Shown piece by piece: positions 7,702-17,200 of a stretch of DNA of 64,000 nucleotides; position 1 is the stretch's first letter, and the number at the start of each line of letters is the position of its first letter. The DNA comes from G963663365 sp963663365. GTDB lineage: Bacteria > Hinthialibacterota > Hinthialibacteria > Hinthialibacterales > G963663365. The stretch covers positions 1,302,001-1,366,000 of the forward strand of contig CAXXIH010000008.1 in the NCBI GenBank assembly GCA_963663365.2. Direction: 5' to 3'. Position numbers and translations under genes: made by a program. The notes beneath the pieces were generated by a model. The model was not told the origin of the DNA and searched no databases. It worked only from the letters and a program-made list of their open reading frames with translations.

Positions 7702-10182
7702 TTACTGTGATTCAGCATTCCCGCCAGCGGCCATAATCTTTAGCGGAACCGAAATTTCAAACGATTCGGGAGCGGAACAGCATTTGTCATCGCAGGCTTG
7801 AGTCCGAAGATTAAAATTCAGTGTTTGGCTTCCGGGCGCTGCATTTTCCGGGATTCTGCACAACACATTAATCGGCACATTGCCTTCATAGACGGAGAGC
7901 GGCTCATTGTTGAATGCAAATGTAATCTCTCTCCCCTCCGGATAATCAATTTTCTCAAATGTGGCCACCGAGTCATCCTCCGCAACAAGCGAAGTGGCAA
8001 TCAAATAATCCTGCCGTGGACGATGAGAATTAACATGCCAGCCATTATCAATTGATAAGTGGACTGCAAACCTAAATTCTTCGCCGGGCACAATTGACTT
8101 GCGTGACAAAAACACTTCAACAGCAAGTGGCTTCCGGTAAATAAAGAAGTCTGCGTTACTTTTTGTCTCGCCTTTGCCATCCCCATCCTTCGAATCATAA
8201 TAGAGTGCCAAGGCATAAATCAGGCTCTCCGTACCGCGCGGTGAGCGTTCCAAAAGACCATGGAAGAGATCGAATATCCGTAACGCATAATCCTTCAATT
8301 CGGGTTCTTCTAAGTATCCGGCCAAACACACCAAAACCTTTGCCGCCATGCCATTGCCGGAAGGCAAAGCGCGGTCGAACGGATCCTTGGAGCGCAGCAA
8401 CAGATCCTCATGATCCATGGATGTGAAAAAGAAACCGTCGCCATCCTTATCCCAGTAGTAATCGAGTAATACTTGGACAAGCGAACGGGCTTCCGTCAAC
8501 CACTTCTCTTCCCCTGTCGATTCATAAAGTTCAATCAATCCATCAGCCAGAAATGCATAGTCATCCAAATAGGCGTTAAGTTTAGCGTCGCCTTCCCGAT
8601 AGGTCCGCAACAGACGGTCATCTTTGCGCATGGTACTTAGGATAAAGTCGGCGGCTCTTTTCGCGGCGTCGATATAGCGCGGCTCCTTCAGCCGGCGGCC
8701 GCAATAGGCCAAACTTCCGATTGCGAGGCCGTTCCAGCTGGTTAAGATTTTATCGTCCAGGTGCGGCCAAATACGCTTGTTACGTTCGGCCAGCAACTTT
8801 TGCCTGCACGCCGACAGACGGACGCTTATTTCCTCCGCTCCAAGATTTTCGGCCTTCGCAAGTTCGGCAACGGTGCTTTTAAGAAATGGGATATTGGTGC
8901 CCGGCCGGTGTCCGCTGGCTTCCTCATAATAGTTGCCGTCTTGGCTTAGGTTGTAAGTCTTATTGAAGAATTGCCCATCCTGATCCCCAAGAATCGAAAG
9001 GACTTCATCGGTACTCCACAGATAAAACTTGCCTTCCTCGCCTTCGCTGTCGGCATCGAGCGCCGAATAAAACCCGCCTTCGGGACCGGTCATTTCCCGA
9101 AGAATCCAGTCATAGACACCGATGGCCACACGGCGGAAATCTTCATTTCCGGTTATGAGATAGCCATCAACATACGCTCTGGATAACTGCGCGTTGTCAT
9201 ACAACATCTTTTCAAAATGCGGCAGAAACCATTCTCCATCGGTCGAATAACGATGGAATCCGCCGCCGATATGATCATGAATGCCCCCGAGCGACATTGC
9301 GGTGAGTGTTTTTTCCACCATTTGCAGCAGACGTTCATCTTGGGTTCGGGGATATTCGTACAAAAGCACGCTCAAACTTCCGTGGGGCGGAAATTTGGGC
9401 CTCTCGCTAAATCCGCCATGATACGAATCGAATTGATCCCAGAGCGTCTCGGTTAGGCCATCCACAAGTTTCCGGGACAAGCCCTGTGTCGCATGGACCG
9501 ATCCAAATGACGACATTCGTTTGATTTCACCGGAAAGTGTCTCAGCCTGCTTTTTCACATTTTCCGGACGTTCACTCCATATTCGGGCCAAAGAAACCAG
9601 CAAGGTTTTAAAACCCGGCATTCCATATCGGTCTTCCGGTGGAAAATAGGTTCCGCAGTACCAGGGCTTACCCTCAGGGGTTAGCCATACGGAATTAGGC
9701 CACCCGCCCCGCTGGGTCATGAGCTGAGTGGCATTCATATAAATCTCATCGAGATCCGGACGCTCCTCGCGATCCACTTTAATACAGATGTAATGCTCAT
9801 TCATGAGCCGGGCGATTTCATTATTTTCGAATGACTCATGCTCCATTACATGGCACCAATGGCATGTGGAATACCCAACCGATAGAAAAATGCATTTGTT
9901 TTCACTACGAGCCCGCGTAAATGCCTCTTCTCCCCAGGGATACCAGTCCACAGGATTCCTGCAATGCTGCAAAAGATAGGGGCTCTTCTCGAATACCAGA
10001 CGGTTGAATTCAGCCCCTCCATCCGGTGGCAGTTTGGCGATTTCCGCTTGCGTGGGCATTTTCATACGCTCTCCATGGCTATCGAGAATCGGAACGAGCA
10101 AAACAGCGGCAAGAAACAACGATACTGACCGGCCGTCAATTCGCGGATAAAAGTAAACACGGCCCGGTATCCGTCGATCCAT
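7702..10182 (-). CDS. Exported YyaL/DUF255 thioredoxin-domain protein fused to a DsbD N-terminal-like domain
   Basis: 826 residues with a Sec-type signal (about residues 18-36). A DUF255 thioredoxin-like domain follows, with the conserved TCHWCHVMEHESF (Cys107 and Cys110) and the RGGWPNSVWLTPEGKP motif. Then comes an alpha/alpha-barrel related to the N-acylglucosamine 2-epimerase fold, as in YyaL/SSP411 proteins. The last 120 residues resemble the DsbD N-terminal domain, with GWHVNS and a C-terminal CDDKCCSAP cluster. YyaL proteins are normally cytosolic and lack both the signal and the extra domain. A periplasmic thiol-redox role is inferred. The start is set at 10182 because AAGGAA lies 7 bases upstream. 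Confidence 0.8.
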   Translation of the reverse strand: MDRRIPGRVYFYPRIDGRSVSLFLAAVLLVPILDSHGERMKMPTQAEIAKLPPDGGAEFNRLVFEKSPYLLQHCRNPVDWYPWGEEAFTRARSENKCIFLSVGYSTCHWCHVMEHESFENNEIARLMNEHYICIKVDREERPDLDEIYMNATQLMTQRGGWPNSVWLTPEGKPWYCGTYFPPEDRYGMPGFKTLLVSLARIWSERPENVKKQAETLSGEIKRMSSFGSVHATQGLSRKLVDGLTETLWDQFDSYHGGFSERPKFPPHGSLSVLLYEYPRTQDERLLQMVEKTLTAMSLGGIHDHIGGGFHRYSTDGEWFLPHFEKMLYDNAQLSRAYVDGYLITGNEDFRRVAIGVYDWILREMTGPEGGFYSALDADSEGEEGKFYLWSTDEVLSILGDQDGQFFNKTYNLSQDGNYYEEASGHRPGTNIPFLKSTVAELAKAENLGAEEISVRLSACRQKLLAERNKRIWPHLDDKILTSWNGLAIGSLAYCGRRLKEPRYIDAAKRAADFILSTMRKDDRLLRTYREGDAKLNAYLDDYAFLADGLIELYESTGEEKWLTEARSLVQVLLDYYWDKDGDGFFFTSMDHEDLLLRSKDPFDRALPSGNGMAAKVLVCLAGYLEEPELKDYALRIFDLFHGLLERSPRGTESLIYALALYYDSKDGDGKGETKSNADFFIYRKPLAVEVFLSRKSIVPGEEFRFAVHLSIDNGWHVNSHRPRQDYLIATSLVAEDDSVATFEKIDYPEGREITFAFNNEPLSVYEGNVPINVLCRIPENAAPGSQTLNFNLRTQACDDKCCSAPESFEISVPLKIMAAGGNAESQ

Positions 10183-10311
10183 AAACGGTTCCTTTTGACT
10201 TGATGGTTGAAACCTGCCGCCAGACAAAGACTACGAATTCCCCTCCAATGGTCCTAGCTTCGTCGGGATATTAGAAAAAAGGAAGGTTGAAAGCAGAAGA
10301 TACGTGTAAAC

Positions 10312-10899
10312 TCAGACACCGTTTACGACAGCAACCCGCTCTTTGGAAAACCCCATATTCATGAGCCGGTCACAACGGTCTTTGACACGCTCAGCATCTG
10401 TGATCAAAACAAAATCACAATCGTCATTACGCAGAGTTTCAACATCTTCGACTTTGATGTCGGCAACATGAGAGCCATTGGGCTCTTCATCAATCACTTG
10501 TACGACCGAAAATCCAAGTTCTTTTGCGCTGAGATAGGCCAGTTCAGCGGTTTCACCGCTTCCATAAAAAACAACACGCTTTTTGCCGGATTGCAGATGC
10601 GGTTCCAGTGATTTGCGGAAATCCTCGCGCATATAACGATAGTATTGGAAAGAATAACGAAGAAACTCGTACGCCAAACGGCTTTTTTCCGAAATCCCCT
10701 TGGGTGTCAACAAATAGCGGACTTTGCGCCCTCTAAGTTTAGAAATTTTCACATACCCCTTTTTAACAACACGCTTCATTAAGAGATTGGTGAGCCCTAC
10801 AGCCACACCCATGCGTACGGCCAAATCATTCTGAGTTAGCCCTGCATCTTTTTCGATCTCGGTAAGGAGCTCGAGGGTGCGTTGTTGTTCCTTATCCAT
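10312..10899 (-). CDS. Winged-helix transcriptional regulator with Rossmann-like C-terminal domain
   Basis: 195 residues. The first 75 form a MarR-like winged helix (EKDAGLTQNDLAVRMGVAVG, then the wing GRKVRYLLTPKG). After a helical linker, residues 108-195 look like a small Rossmann domain beginning RVVFYGSGETAELAY, similar in style to nucleotide-binding N-termini of sugar-modifying enzymes. The N-terminus resembles the MarR-type regulators linked to exopolysaccharide loci, and glycosyltransferase genes lie a few kb away. A good promoter and a perfect palindrome lie directly upstream, so it probably represses itself. The ligand of the C-terminal domain is unknown. Confidence 0.75.
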   Translation of the reverse strand: MDKEQQRTLELLTEIEKDAGLTQNDLAVRMGVAVGLTNLLMKRVVKKGYVKISKLRGRKVRYLLTPKGISEKSRLAYEFLRYSFQYYRYMREDFRKSLEPHLQSGKKRVVFYGSGETAELAYLSAKELGFSVVQVIDEEPNGSHVADIKVEDVETLRNDDCDFVLITDAERVKDRCDRLMNMGFSKERVAVVNGV

Positions 10900-10921
10900 A
10901 ACGGCTTGTTAGAGATTCATT

Positions 10922-10936
10922 TTCTGAAGTTCAGAA
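10922..10936. promoter_or_regulatory. Perfect palindrome, probable autoregulatory operator
   Basis: TTCTGAAGTTCAGAA is a perfect 7+1+7 palindrome. It sits just downstream of the -10 element and upstream of the start codon of the winged-helix regulator, over the expected transcription start. This is the classic place for a repressor site; the assignment to this regulator is inferred from position. Confidence 0.6.
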
Positions 10937-10943
10937 TGAGAAT

Positions 10944-10971
10944 ATTATGAAGTTTCACGAATAAGTGTCAA
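10944..10971 (-). promoter_or_regulatory. Sigma-70 promoter of the winged-helix regulator
   Basis: On the minus strand TTGACA (10966-10971) and CATAAT (10944-10949) are separated by 16 bases. Transcription would start near 10937, about 40 bases before the ATG at 10899. Confidence 0.65.
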
Positions 10972-11047
10972 CCAGGAAACGAGCAAAATCACCGCACATG
11001 TGGCTTTTATACCACACAGCGAGACAGCGCGAATATTCAGATTTAAC

Positions 11048-12553
11048 TTAAGTTGCGTTAGGCATCATGACGTAATCGGAGGAGACATGCTCGCAAATCG
11101 GTGTCTGTTCACGATTACGTAACCCCTCGATTAATTTCTCTTCTACGAAGCGAGGTTGATGCCAGTGCCGCGGCAGACGGCCGCCGTTCCATTTCATGGC
11201 CTGCTCTTTGATCTTGCTCATAACCTGAAGAAGCTTGATCTTCGGATAATCGGCCGGAAGAACCTTCAGGAGCGTCTTGACCATCTGGAAAAGAGCCGGA
11301 TAGCTCACAAAAAGATGCGCACAATGCCCGATCTTTTCGATGATCTCTTTGTCTTTTAAAAACAGCGAGGATGTTAACGAATCCTGAAATTCTCTCGGAA
11401 TTTCGGAAAGGTTGCCTGAGAATCCCTGTTCTTTGGCGATTTCGCCGAGTTTGGTTCCGGGGAACGGCGCAAAGAAAGAGAAGGTATTCACATGAACCCG
11501 GCACCGGATATTCAGTTCGATGGTCGATAAGGCCGTTTCGACTGTTTCACCCGGAACACCGATCATGTTCTGCCCGACAACTTTGATATTACGGTCGTAA
11601 AGAAGATCGCACGCCCGGATAATCTGATCGCTGGTCATGTTTTTAGCGAGAATTGTTTTGCGGATTTCGTCATCGCCGCTTTCAATCCCCATCGCCACCC
11701 GGATACATCCGGCTTGGGCCAAAAGATCCGCCAATTCTTCGTCTGTAAGATCCGCGCGGATATTGCAGATAAAAGGCAATCCGACTTCCTTGGCATAAAG
11801 CGGACAAAACTCGCGGAGCCAACGGCGGTTTAGGATAAATGTATCATCTTGAAAGGCGACATAAATCACACCATACCGGTCACGTAGCCATTTGACTTCT
11901 TCAACAACGCTTTCAGCGGTGCGTTGCCGTGTCCATTTGCCATCCTGCAAATTCCGTGAGACATGATTAAAGCAGAATGTGCAATCATAGGGACAACCCC
12001 GCCCGGCCATCATAAAACCGATAGGCGAATGCCAAATTTGATAGGGCCGCATAAGGTCGCGATCCGGGAAAGGCATTTTGCTGAGTTCTTCTTTGCTTAA
12101 GAAAGGCCGGTTGGGATTCTTTTTGATGTCACCGTTGATTCTGAAATGAAGGTTGGAAATTTCCGTATAGTCTTTTCCCGCCTCCATGGCATCAGCCAAT
12201 TCCAAAGTCGGATATTCCCCTTCACCCAAGCAGATAGAATCGATGCTTTTATCCATCTCCAAAACTTGTGGAAAATAGCTGGGGTGAGGACCGCCAAAAA
12301 GCGTATGAATCTCCGGCAAGGCACGTTTAATTTCGGCGTTTACTTCTTGGTAACGTGGAGCCTGGCTGGTCGCAACCGAGAAACAGAGCAACTGGGGATC
12401 GAGTTGACGCACGGCTTCCGCGCAGTCTTCGGTCTCGTCGATATTGATGCTTGAGACCGTATGACCATGCTGTTTGAGAACAGACGAAATATAGGTCGCG
12501 CCTAGCGGCTGATGTTCGAGAATGATGTCGTCGAAGACAAAACAGATATGCAT
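11048..12553 (-). CDS. B12-binding-domain radical SAM protein
   Basis: 501 residues. Residues 1-130 form a cobalamin-binding-like fold (LFGGPHPSYFP, then SICLGEGEYP). The radical SAM core carries Cys187, Cys191 and Cys194 in GRGCPYDCTFCFNH, the ligands of the 4Fe-4S cluster, and later motifs IRADLT and VAMGIESGDDEI. Proteins of this architecture (BchE-like) catalyse methylations, cyclisations and other radical reactions on varied substrates. The DxHxxGG cobalamin motif is not evident, so B12 may not be bound. AGGAG lies about 12 bases before the ATG. The gene is divergent from a membrane glycosyltransferase; no substrate can be named. Confidence 0.85.
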   Translation of the reverse strand: MHICFVFDDIILEHQPLGATYISSVLKQHGHTVSSINIDETEDCAEAVRQLDPQLLCFSVATSQAPRYQEVNAEIKRALPEIHTLFGGPHPSYFPQVLEMDKSIDSICLGEGEYPTLELADAMEAGKDYTEISNLHFRINGDIKKNPNRPFLSKEELSKMPFPDRDLMRPYQIWHSPIGFMMAGRGCPYDCTFCFNHVSRNLQDGKWTRQRTAESVVEEVKWLRDRYGVIYVAFQDDTFILNRRWLREFCPLYAKEVGLPFICNIRADLTDEELADLLAQAGCIRVAMGIESGDDEIRKTILAKNMTSDQIIRACDLLYDRNIKVVGQNMIGVPGETVETALSTIELNIRCRVHVNTFSFFAPFPGTKLGEIAKEQGFSGNLSEIPREFQDSLTSSLFLKDKEIIEKIGHCAHLFVSYPALFQMVKTLLKVLPADYPKIKLLQVMSKIKEQAMKWNGGRLPRHWHQPRFVEEKLIEGLRNREQTPICEHVSSDYVMMPNAT

Positions 12554-12682
12554 GGGAAATCCCGGCTCCTGTTACCTATGCGGCCTCTTAATATTTAACC
12601 TAGTTTAATAGATAGTACGCAAGCCGCCTTTTCTTGGCAAGTGCCGTGTTCTCAAGCGTATAGCAATCCAAACCAAGCCGGA

Positions 12683-14692
12683 ATGTTTGGCTATATTCAG
12701 CAACTGCGGACCACGATATTCTGTCGTCTCCAAGGCGATTGCAGTACGCTTCAATTGGGATACAGCTGGTTGGGGAGCCCGTTTTCAAAGTCCCATTTAG
12801 ACCATAAGACGGAGCCGCATACTTTGTCCGCATTCCTTCTCCCCATAGCAATGGCCGTATGCCTGGTGGGTATCGCCTCGTTTCCCAACACATGGCCCAA
12901 GTACCGGGATGAGGCAGATGAACCAACCGGCACGGGTGTGCGTATGGCCCTGATCTTGGCCTGCTTGGCCATCATGATGGCATCGGCGGGAATGTTGGGT
13001 ATCTTAGGAAAACCTCTATCTATTGTAATTTCAGTAGGTTGGATTTTATTGGGACTTTATGGCTGGTCCCGTTTCGGCTGGAACGGCCGGTTCTCCCAAT
13101 GGTCAAAATTCGACTGGCTTTTGCTTACAATTCCTATCGTGATCTCATCCGTCAACTTCCTTTCCTGCCTTTCTCCTGAGATACGCCACGATGCCTACGA
13201 CTACCATTTAAATGTTCCCAATTTGTATGACATAGCAGGCCGGATTCACGAAATCACATGGCATGTCTTCTCTTATATGCCCAAGTTCGGGGAAATGTTT
13301 TATGCCCTCATCCTGCCACTTGCACACGACACCTCTACAAGACTCATTCACCTTGGTTTCGGGCTCCTGGCACTCCGGTTGATTTACGATATCGCCCGCA
13401 TAAGCACATCGAAGAGGACGGCGTTATTCATTGTAGCCGTGACTTCAACCGTTCCACTTTTCTCTTATTTATGCACGGTTTCTTACATTGACCTATTTCG
13501 GGCCGTCTGGGAGCTGAGTGTTCTTTATGTATTGGTGCGTTGGGACCGAATCAATCGGATTGACGGTACGGTCAAACAATACGGGAAGACAATCATCACA
13601 CTCGGTGTTTTATGCGGAATGATGCTGGGCACAAAATATGTGGCCTGGCTGGTTTCATGGCTGCCCATCGCGGGCCTGCTCATGGTTGTAGGCTGCAACA
13701 GGCAAGGCCTATCCCGGCGGGTGATAAACGTTGCCATTGTCACCGCCATCGCTTTAATTGTGGCCTCTCCCTGGCTTTTCGTGAATGCTGTCTGGACCGG
13801 AAATCCCGTCTATCCCCTGCTGCCTTCGGTCTTCGGACATGATGCACCGGCCAGTATGGATGCATACGCCTTTATTCGCGGCCATGCGCCCCCGGCCGAA
13901 ACGTATGCGCTGGGAAATATCCTGCCGTTTATCATGACAAGACTGACCGCCTTGGGTGTCGGCGGCAATTACCTGCTCTTTGCCGCACTGCTTCTATCCG
14001 GAGTTGTGTTCATGGCTCCCGGAAGCCGCAGAGAGGCAATTCAAAATGAGCGGACTTATACGCTCTTATGTTCTTTCCTTGTGTTCTCGTTTCTTCTATT
14101 TCTCTTTGGGACAGGCAATCACGACGGGCGTTTCGCAATTACCACATTGTTGTTGGCTCCGCTTGTTGCCGTAATGGCCTGGAATTTAATCGACAGTACA
14201 TACCTCAACTCAGAAAAATACGAAAAGTACCGTCATTTGATGGCGCCGATGGTCCTTTCCCTGCTCACGCTTCTATGGATTCAACACCGGGCCTATCAAG
14301 CACACGATTTCGAAGAGACATTCACCCCCGCTCTATCGGCTGAAGCACGCAACGCCTATTTGGATCGCCGTTTTCCGAATATGCCCATCACCCGTTGGGT
14401 CAATAAAAACTTAACACTCGACGATAAAGTCATGGGCATAGGCTATCCGTGCCAAATCCTTTATATGGCACATATCAAACACGGCTATTACACGGCATTT
14501 CCGGAGGGCGTGCCTCAAAAATTCACACCGGCTTGGATTGAAGGTCTACAGGCAATGAAGGTAACCCATGTTGTATTTCCCGCCGCTGTACTAAAAGAAA
14601 ACGAAGATTATAATGCGATATCAAGTTCGGGAGTTGTCGAGCCGGTCCAAGAAATAAACGGTTACGTACTAATTCGTTTAAATGGAACCTGA
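12683..14692 (+). CDS. Polytopic membrane protein, GT39/GT-C-like
   Basis: About 669 residues with roughly a dozen hydrophobic helices. A loop after the third helix, ICL-like SPEIRHDAYDYHLNVP, carries acidic residues in the position of the GT-C catalytic Asp, and a soluble tail of about 110 residues (from FEETFTPALSAEARN) ends the protein. This fits dolichyl-phosphate-mannose-type (GT39-like) glycosyltransferases that act at the periplasmic face, but the family is not certain. The N-terminus before the first helix is ambiguous: an in-frame GTG exists at 12641, but neither start has a good ribosome-binding site. The stop overlaps the following GT9 gene by 11 bp, so the two are co-translated. 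Confidence 0.65.
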   Translation: MFGYIQQLRTTIFCRLQGDCSTLQLGYSWLGSPFSKSHLDHKTEPHTLSAFLLPIAMAVCLVGIASFPNTWPKYRDEADEPTGTGVRMALILACLAIMMASAGMLGILGKPLSIVISVGWILLGLYGWSRFGWNGRFSQWSKFDWLLLTIPIVISSVNFLSCLSPEIRHDAYDYHLNVPNLYDIAGRIHEITWHVFSYMPKFGEMFYALILPLAHDTSTRLIHLGFGLLALRLIYDIARISTSKRTALFIVAVTSTVPLFSYLCTVSYIDLFRAVWELSVLYVLVRWDRINRIDGTVKQYGKTIITLGVLCGMMLGTKYVAWLVSWLPIAGLLMVVGCNRQGLSRRVINVAIVTAIALIVASPWLFVNAVWTGNPVYPLLPSVFGHDAPASMDAYAFIRGHAPPAETYALGNILPFIMTRLTALGVGGNYLLFAALLLSGVVFMAPGSRREAIQNERTYTLLCSFLVFSFLLFLFGTGNHDGRFAITTLLLAPLVAVMAWNLIDSTYLNSEKYEKYRHLMAPMVLSLLTLLWIQHRAYQAHDFEETFTPALSAEARNAYLDRRFPNMPITRWVNKNLTLDDKVMGIGYPCQILYMAHIKHGYYTAFPEGVPQKFTPAWIEGLQAMKVTHVVFPAAVLKENEDYNAISSSGVVEPVQEINGYVLIRLNGT

Positions 14693-15710
14693 TCCAAAAT
14701 CCACAAAAAACCGAAACTCTACAAAGATTCTGATTTACCGGCACGGTGCAGTCGGTGACACCATTTTAACCGCACCGGTCCTTGAGACATTACGCCGAAT
14801 CCACAACAATCCCGAAATCACGGTGATGGGGCATCTCGACCGTTGCCGGCTCTTGGTCCGTGAGGGGCTGGCTCATCATGCCGTATCTTCGGAAATTTTC
14901 CCCCTGTATACGTTAAGCACAGAAAATCCCTTGCCGGATCCTCTACGTCATTTTTTGAAGGGCTTTGATGTATGTCTTTGGTATGGAATCGACCGTCACG
15001 GCACACTAGAAAACCACCTCAAGGCCTGTATCCGGACAGTATGTTTGTGGCCGCCAAAACCGGAAGAACATTCGGGAATTCATATTATCGATCATCTTCT
15101 GGAACCTGCCGCCGGAACAGGACGCATAGGTGAAGGACCGATTGTACGGCTCCCCATCAGTGATACAGAACATAAGCGCGGACAAATGCTGTGTCAGGAA
15201 TTGGACATTCTTCCGGATGAGACTCTGATTTTGTTGGCCCCCGGCACAAGCAATCCTGCTAAACGCTGGCCGTTGGATAATTTTGCGCGGCTGGCTGGCG
15301 AGTTGAAATTAATAAAATGTAAAAATGACGCTATCACTCAAATGCATATTGCGGTCTTGCACGGCCCCGAAGAGGAGATCATCGGAGAGCAACTCTACGG
15401 GCTCTTGAAGCCTCTATCCGAACAGGAAAAATGCAAAACAAGTTTGTTGCCGGTGCTTTCACTTGAAGATGTGGCCGCGCTGATTACCACTGCCTCATTT
15501 TATGCCGGGAACGATTCCGGTTTAACACACCTATCGGCTGCATTAGGAATTCCCACGCTGGCAATATTTATCTGTACTGATCCCCAAATCTGGTCTCCGC
15601 GCGGCGCAAATTCTTCATGGATCATGGCAAAAGATGGAAACTATCTACAACAAGTAAACGATGAAGCCCAAAGACTCTTTTCCAAAGGAACCGGCAGTGC
15701 GCTTGGCTAA
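14682..15710 (+). CDS. Glycosyltransferase family 9 (ADP-heptose:LPS heptosyltransferase-like)
   Basis: 342-residue cytosolic GT-B enzyme. The N-terminal KILIYRHGAVGDTILTAPVL is the standard GT9 opening. The C-terminal donor site is visible as LAPGTSNPAKRWP, and later AGNDSGLTHLSAALGIPTLA, which contains the conserved D-S-G-x-x-H. GT9 enzymes add heptose to lipopolysaccharide core, or related sugars to glycoconjugates. The gene overlaps the upstream membrane glycosyltransferase by 11 bp, so the two may act on the same glycan. It is clearly distinct from the WaaF-like protein at 39.2 kb. The donor and acceptor sugars are unknown. Confidence 0.9.
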   Translation: MEPDPKSTKNRNSTKILIYRHGAVGDTILTAPVLETLRRIHNNPEITVMGHLDRCRLLVREGLAHHAVSSEIFPLYTLSTENPLPDPLRHFLKGFDVCLWYGIDRHGTLENHLKACIRTVCLWPPKPEEHSGIHIIDHLLEPAAGTGRIGEGPIVRLPISDTEHKRGQMLCQELDILPDETLILLAPGTSNPAKRWPLDNFARLAGELKLIKCKNDAITQMHIAVLHGPEEEIIGEQLYGLLKPLSEQEKCKTSLLPVLSLEDVAALITTASFYAGNDSGLTHLSAALGIPTLAIFICTDPQIWSPRGANSSWIMAKDGNYLQQVNDEAQRLFSKGTGSALG

Positions 15711-15798
15711 GACCTCTCACCTGCCGATACTCTATTGATGCAGGCAAGTTATCTGTGAAATCATCGAATTTTGATTCAAGAACGAAAAGAGAAACTGC

Positions 15799-17196
15799 AT
15801 GGATCCAATCGCGGGCCAGCTCTTAAATCTCTCCAATACAGCCGCAGATACGTCATTGGCCCGGCTTTTGTCCGGAGGCAGCCAGGCCGGCCGTATTCTC
15901 GGTGACTTGGGTGGCGGCAAGGCCTCGGTTTTGCTGGGGGGAAGAGTCTTTCAACTGGACCTGGGAATGGCCCGTATTCCGGTAGGTCAGGCATTGCTTG
16001 CACGGCTGGTCGGCGGACAACTCCAGATTTCTCTCACAGGCAGTCAAACCGGAAGCGGTTCTCAAAGCGCAAACCAATTAGGCACCGTTGCAGCACGGCC
16101 CATGGCCGCAATCCTTGGAGAGTTCGGTCTGCCCTCCAGTGTTACCAATTCCGCAGTGGCCTCGGCACTCATGGCGGCCGGAATGCCCCTGACTCGTGAT
16201 GTAATTCTGGCTTTGGCCCGTGCCTTAGGCGAGGTTGAGCAGGACCAAAGCGGCGCTTTGGCGTTTCTGCTGGGACGGGGACTTCCGATATCGCCGGAAA
16301 TGCTTGCCAATACCAGCCGTCTGCTGTCACAACGTTTCACACTGGGTGACAGCCTGGCGAAAATTATGCAAGGACTACGGGGACTCGACGAAAGTCTGGA
16401 AGAGCTGGGTGAAGACATCATTCCGATCAGCCGCAAACAGCGCTTCCAAGAACACGGCGAACAATTAGCCAAGCACCGGCAAAGCTGGCCGCAACCGGAG
16501 TCAAGCGGCGACGAGGATAATTTAGAGGAATCAAAACCGGCGGCCGCCGAGTTGGCGGACAAACTTGAGAAACAAGAAGGCGAACACCGCAAGAATCCGG
16601 AAGCAGCTATCGTTGCCGGAAAACCACCGGATCAAAACGATTTGGCCGGTGTGCTGTTGCTACTGCAACAAGATTTGGCGGCATTACAGGCCCTGATTGA
16701 TGCGCAGGGCTTGAATATCAATCTGACATCCTTGCTGGTGTTAACACAAGACACGTATGAGGCATTGGCGGGAGAACGTTTGGGCAATATCCCCAAAAAA
16801 GACTCCGATACACCGCCGGTCTATTACTTTTCCGTCCCTATTCAGTTCGAAGGCGAAGACCGCACACTCGAGTTTCTATTCCGTCAATACAGCAACAGAA
16901 AAGAAGAAGGCGGAGATTTAATTCTACGATTCGAACTTTCGAATTTGGGGCCGATACGTCTGCAACTCGGATGGCGGGAGGGAATGGTCACCTTTACGAT
17001 GCGTGTTCAAGACGAACCCACGGCGGAAAGCGTGCGTCCCGAATTGGAGAAACTGCAACAAGCGTTACTAGGCGCGGGATTCCGTACCGGACAACTGCGG
17101 GTGCAATCGGGTTACGTTCCCGAAACATTGCGTGAAGAAATCGATCCGGACTTTGTCCCGCCGGAAGATCCTCAAGGTTTGGACGTAAGGGGGTAG
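15799..17196 (+). CDS. FliK-like flagellar hook-length control protein (orphan)
   Basis: 465 residues, no signal peptide. Residues 1-90 are Gly/Leu/Ala-rich and flexible, the middle (about 220-265) is acidic and Lys/Glu-rich, and the last 120 residues match the FliK C-terminal (Flg_hook) pattern: LILRFELSNLGPIRLQLGWREGMVTFTMRV, then paired amphipathic helices LEKLQQALLGAGFRTGQL. FliK is exported by the flagellar type III machinery and sets hook length through FlhB. No other flagellar gene is in the window. It may serve an unlinked flagellar locus or a related export system. It ends 4 bp from the converging RNase HI gene. Confidence 0.65.
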   Translation: MDPIAGQLLNLSNTAADTSLARLLSGGSQAGRILGDLGGGKASVLLGGRVFQLDLGMARIPVGQALLARLVGGQLQISLTGSQTGSGSQSANQLGTVAARPMAAILGEFGLPSSVTNSAVASALMAAGMPLTRDVILALARALGEVEQDQSGALAFLLGRGLPISPEMLANTSRLLSQRFTLGDSLAKIMQGLRGLDESLEELGEDIIPISRKQRFQEHGEQLAKHRQSWPQPESSGDEDNLEESKPAAAELADKLEKQEGEHRKNPEAAIVAGKPPDQNDLAGVLLLLQQDLAALQALIDAQGLNINLTSLLVLTQDTYEALAGERLGNIPKKDSDTPPVYYFSVPIQFEGEDRTLEFLFRQYSNRKEEGGDLILRFELSNLGPIRLQLGWREGMVTFTMRVQDEPTAESVRPELEKLQQALLGAGFRTGQLRVQSGYVPETLREEIDPDFVPPEDPQGLDVRG

Positions 17197-17200
17197 CCGG

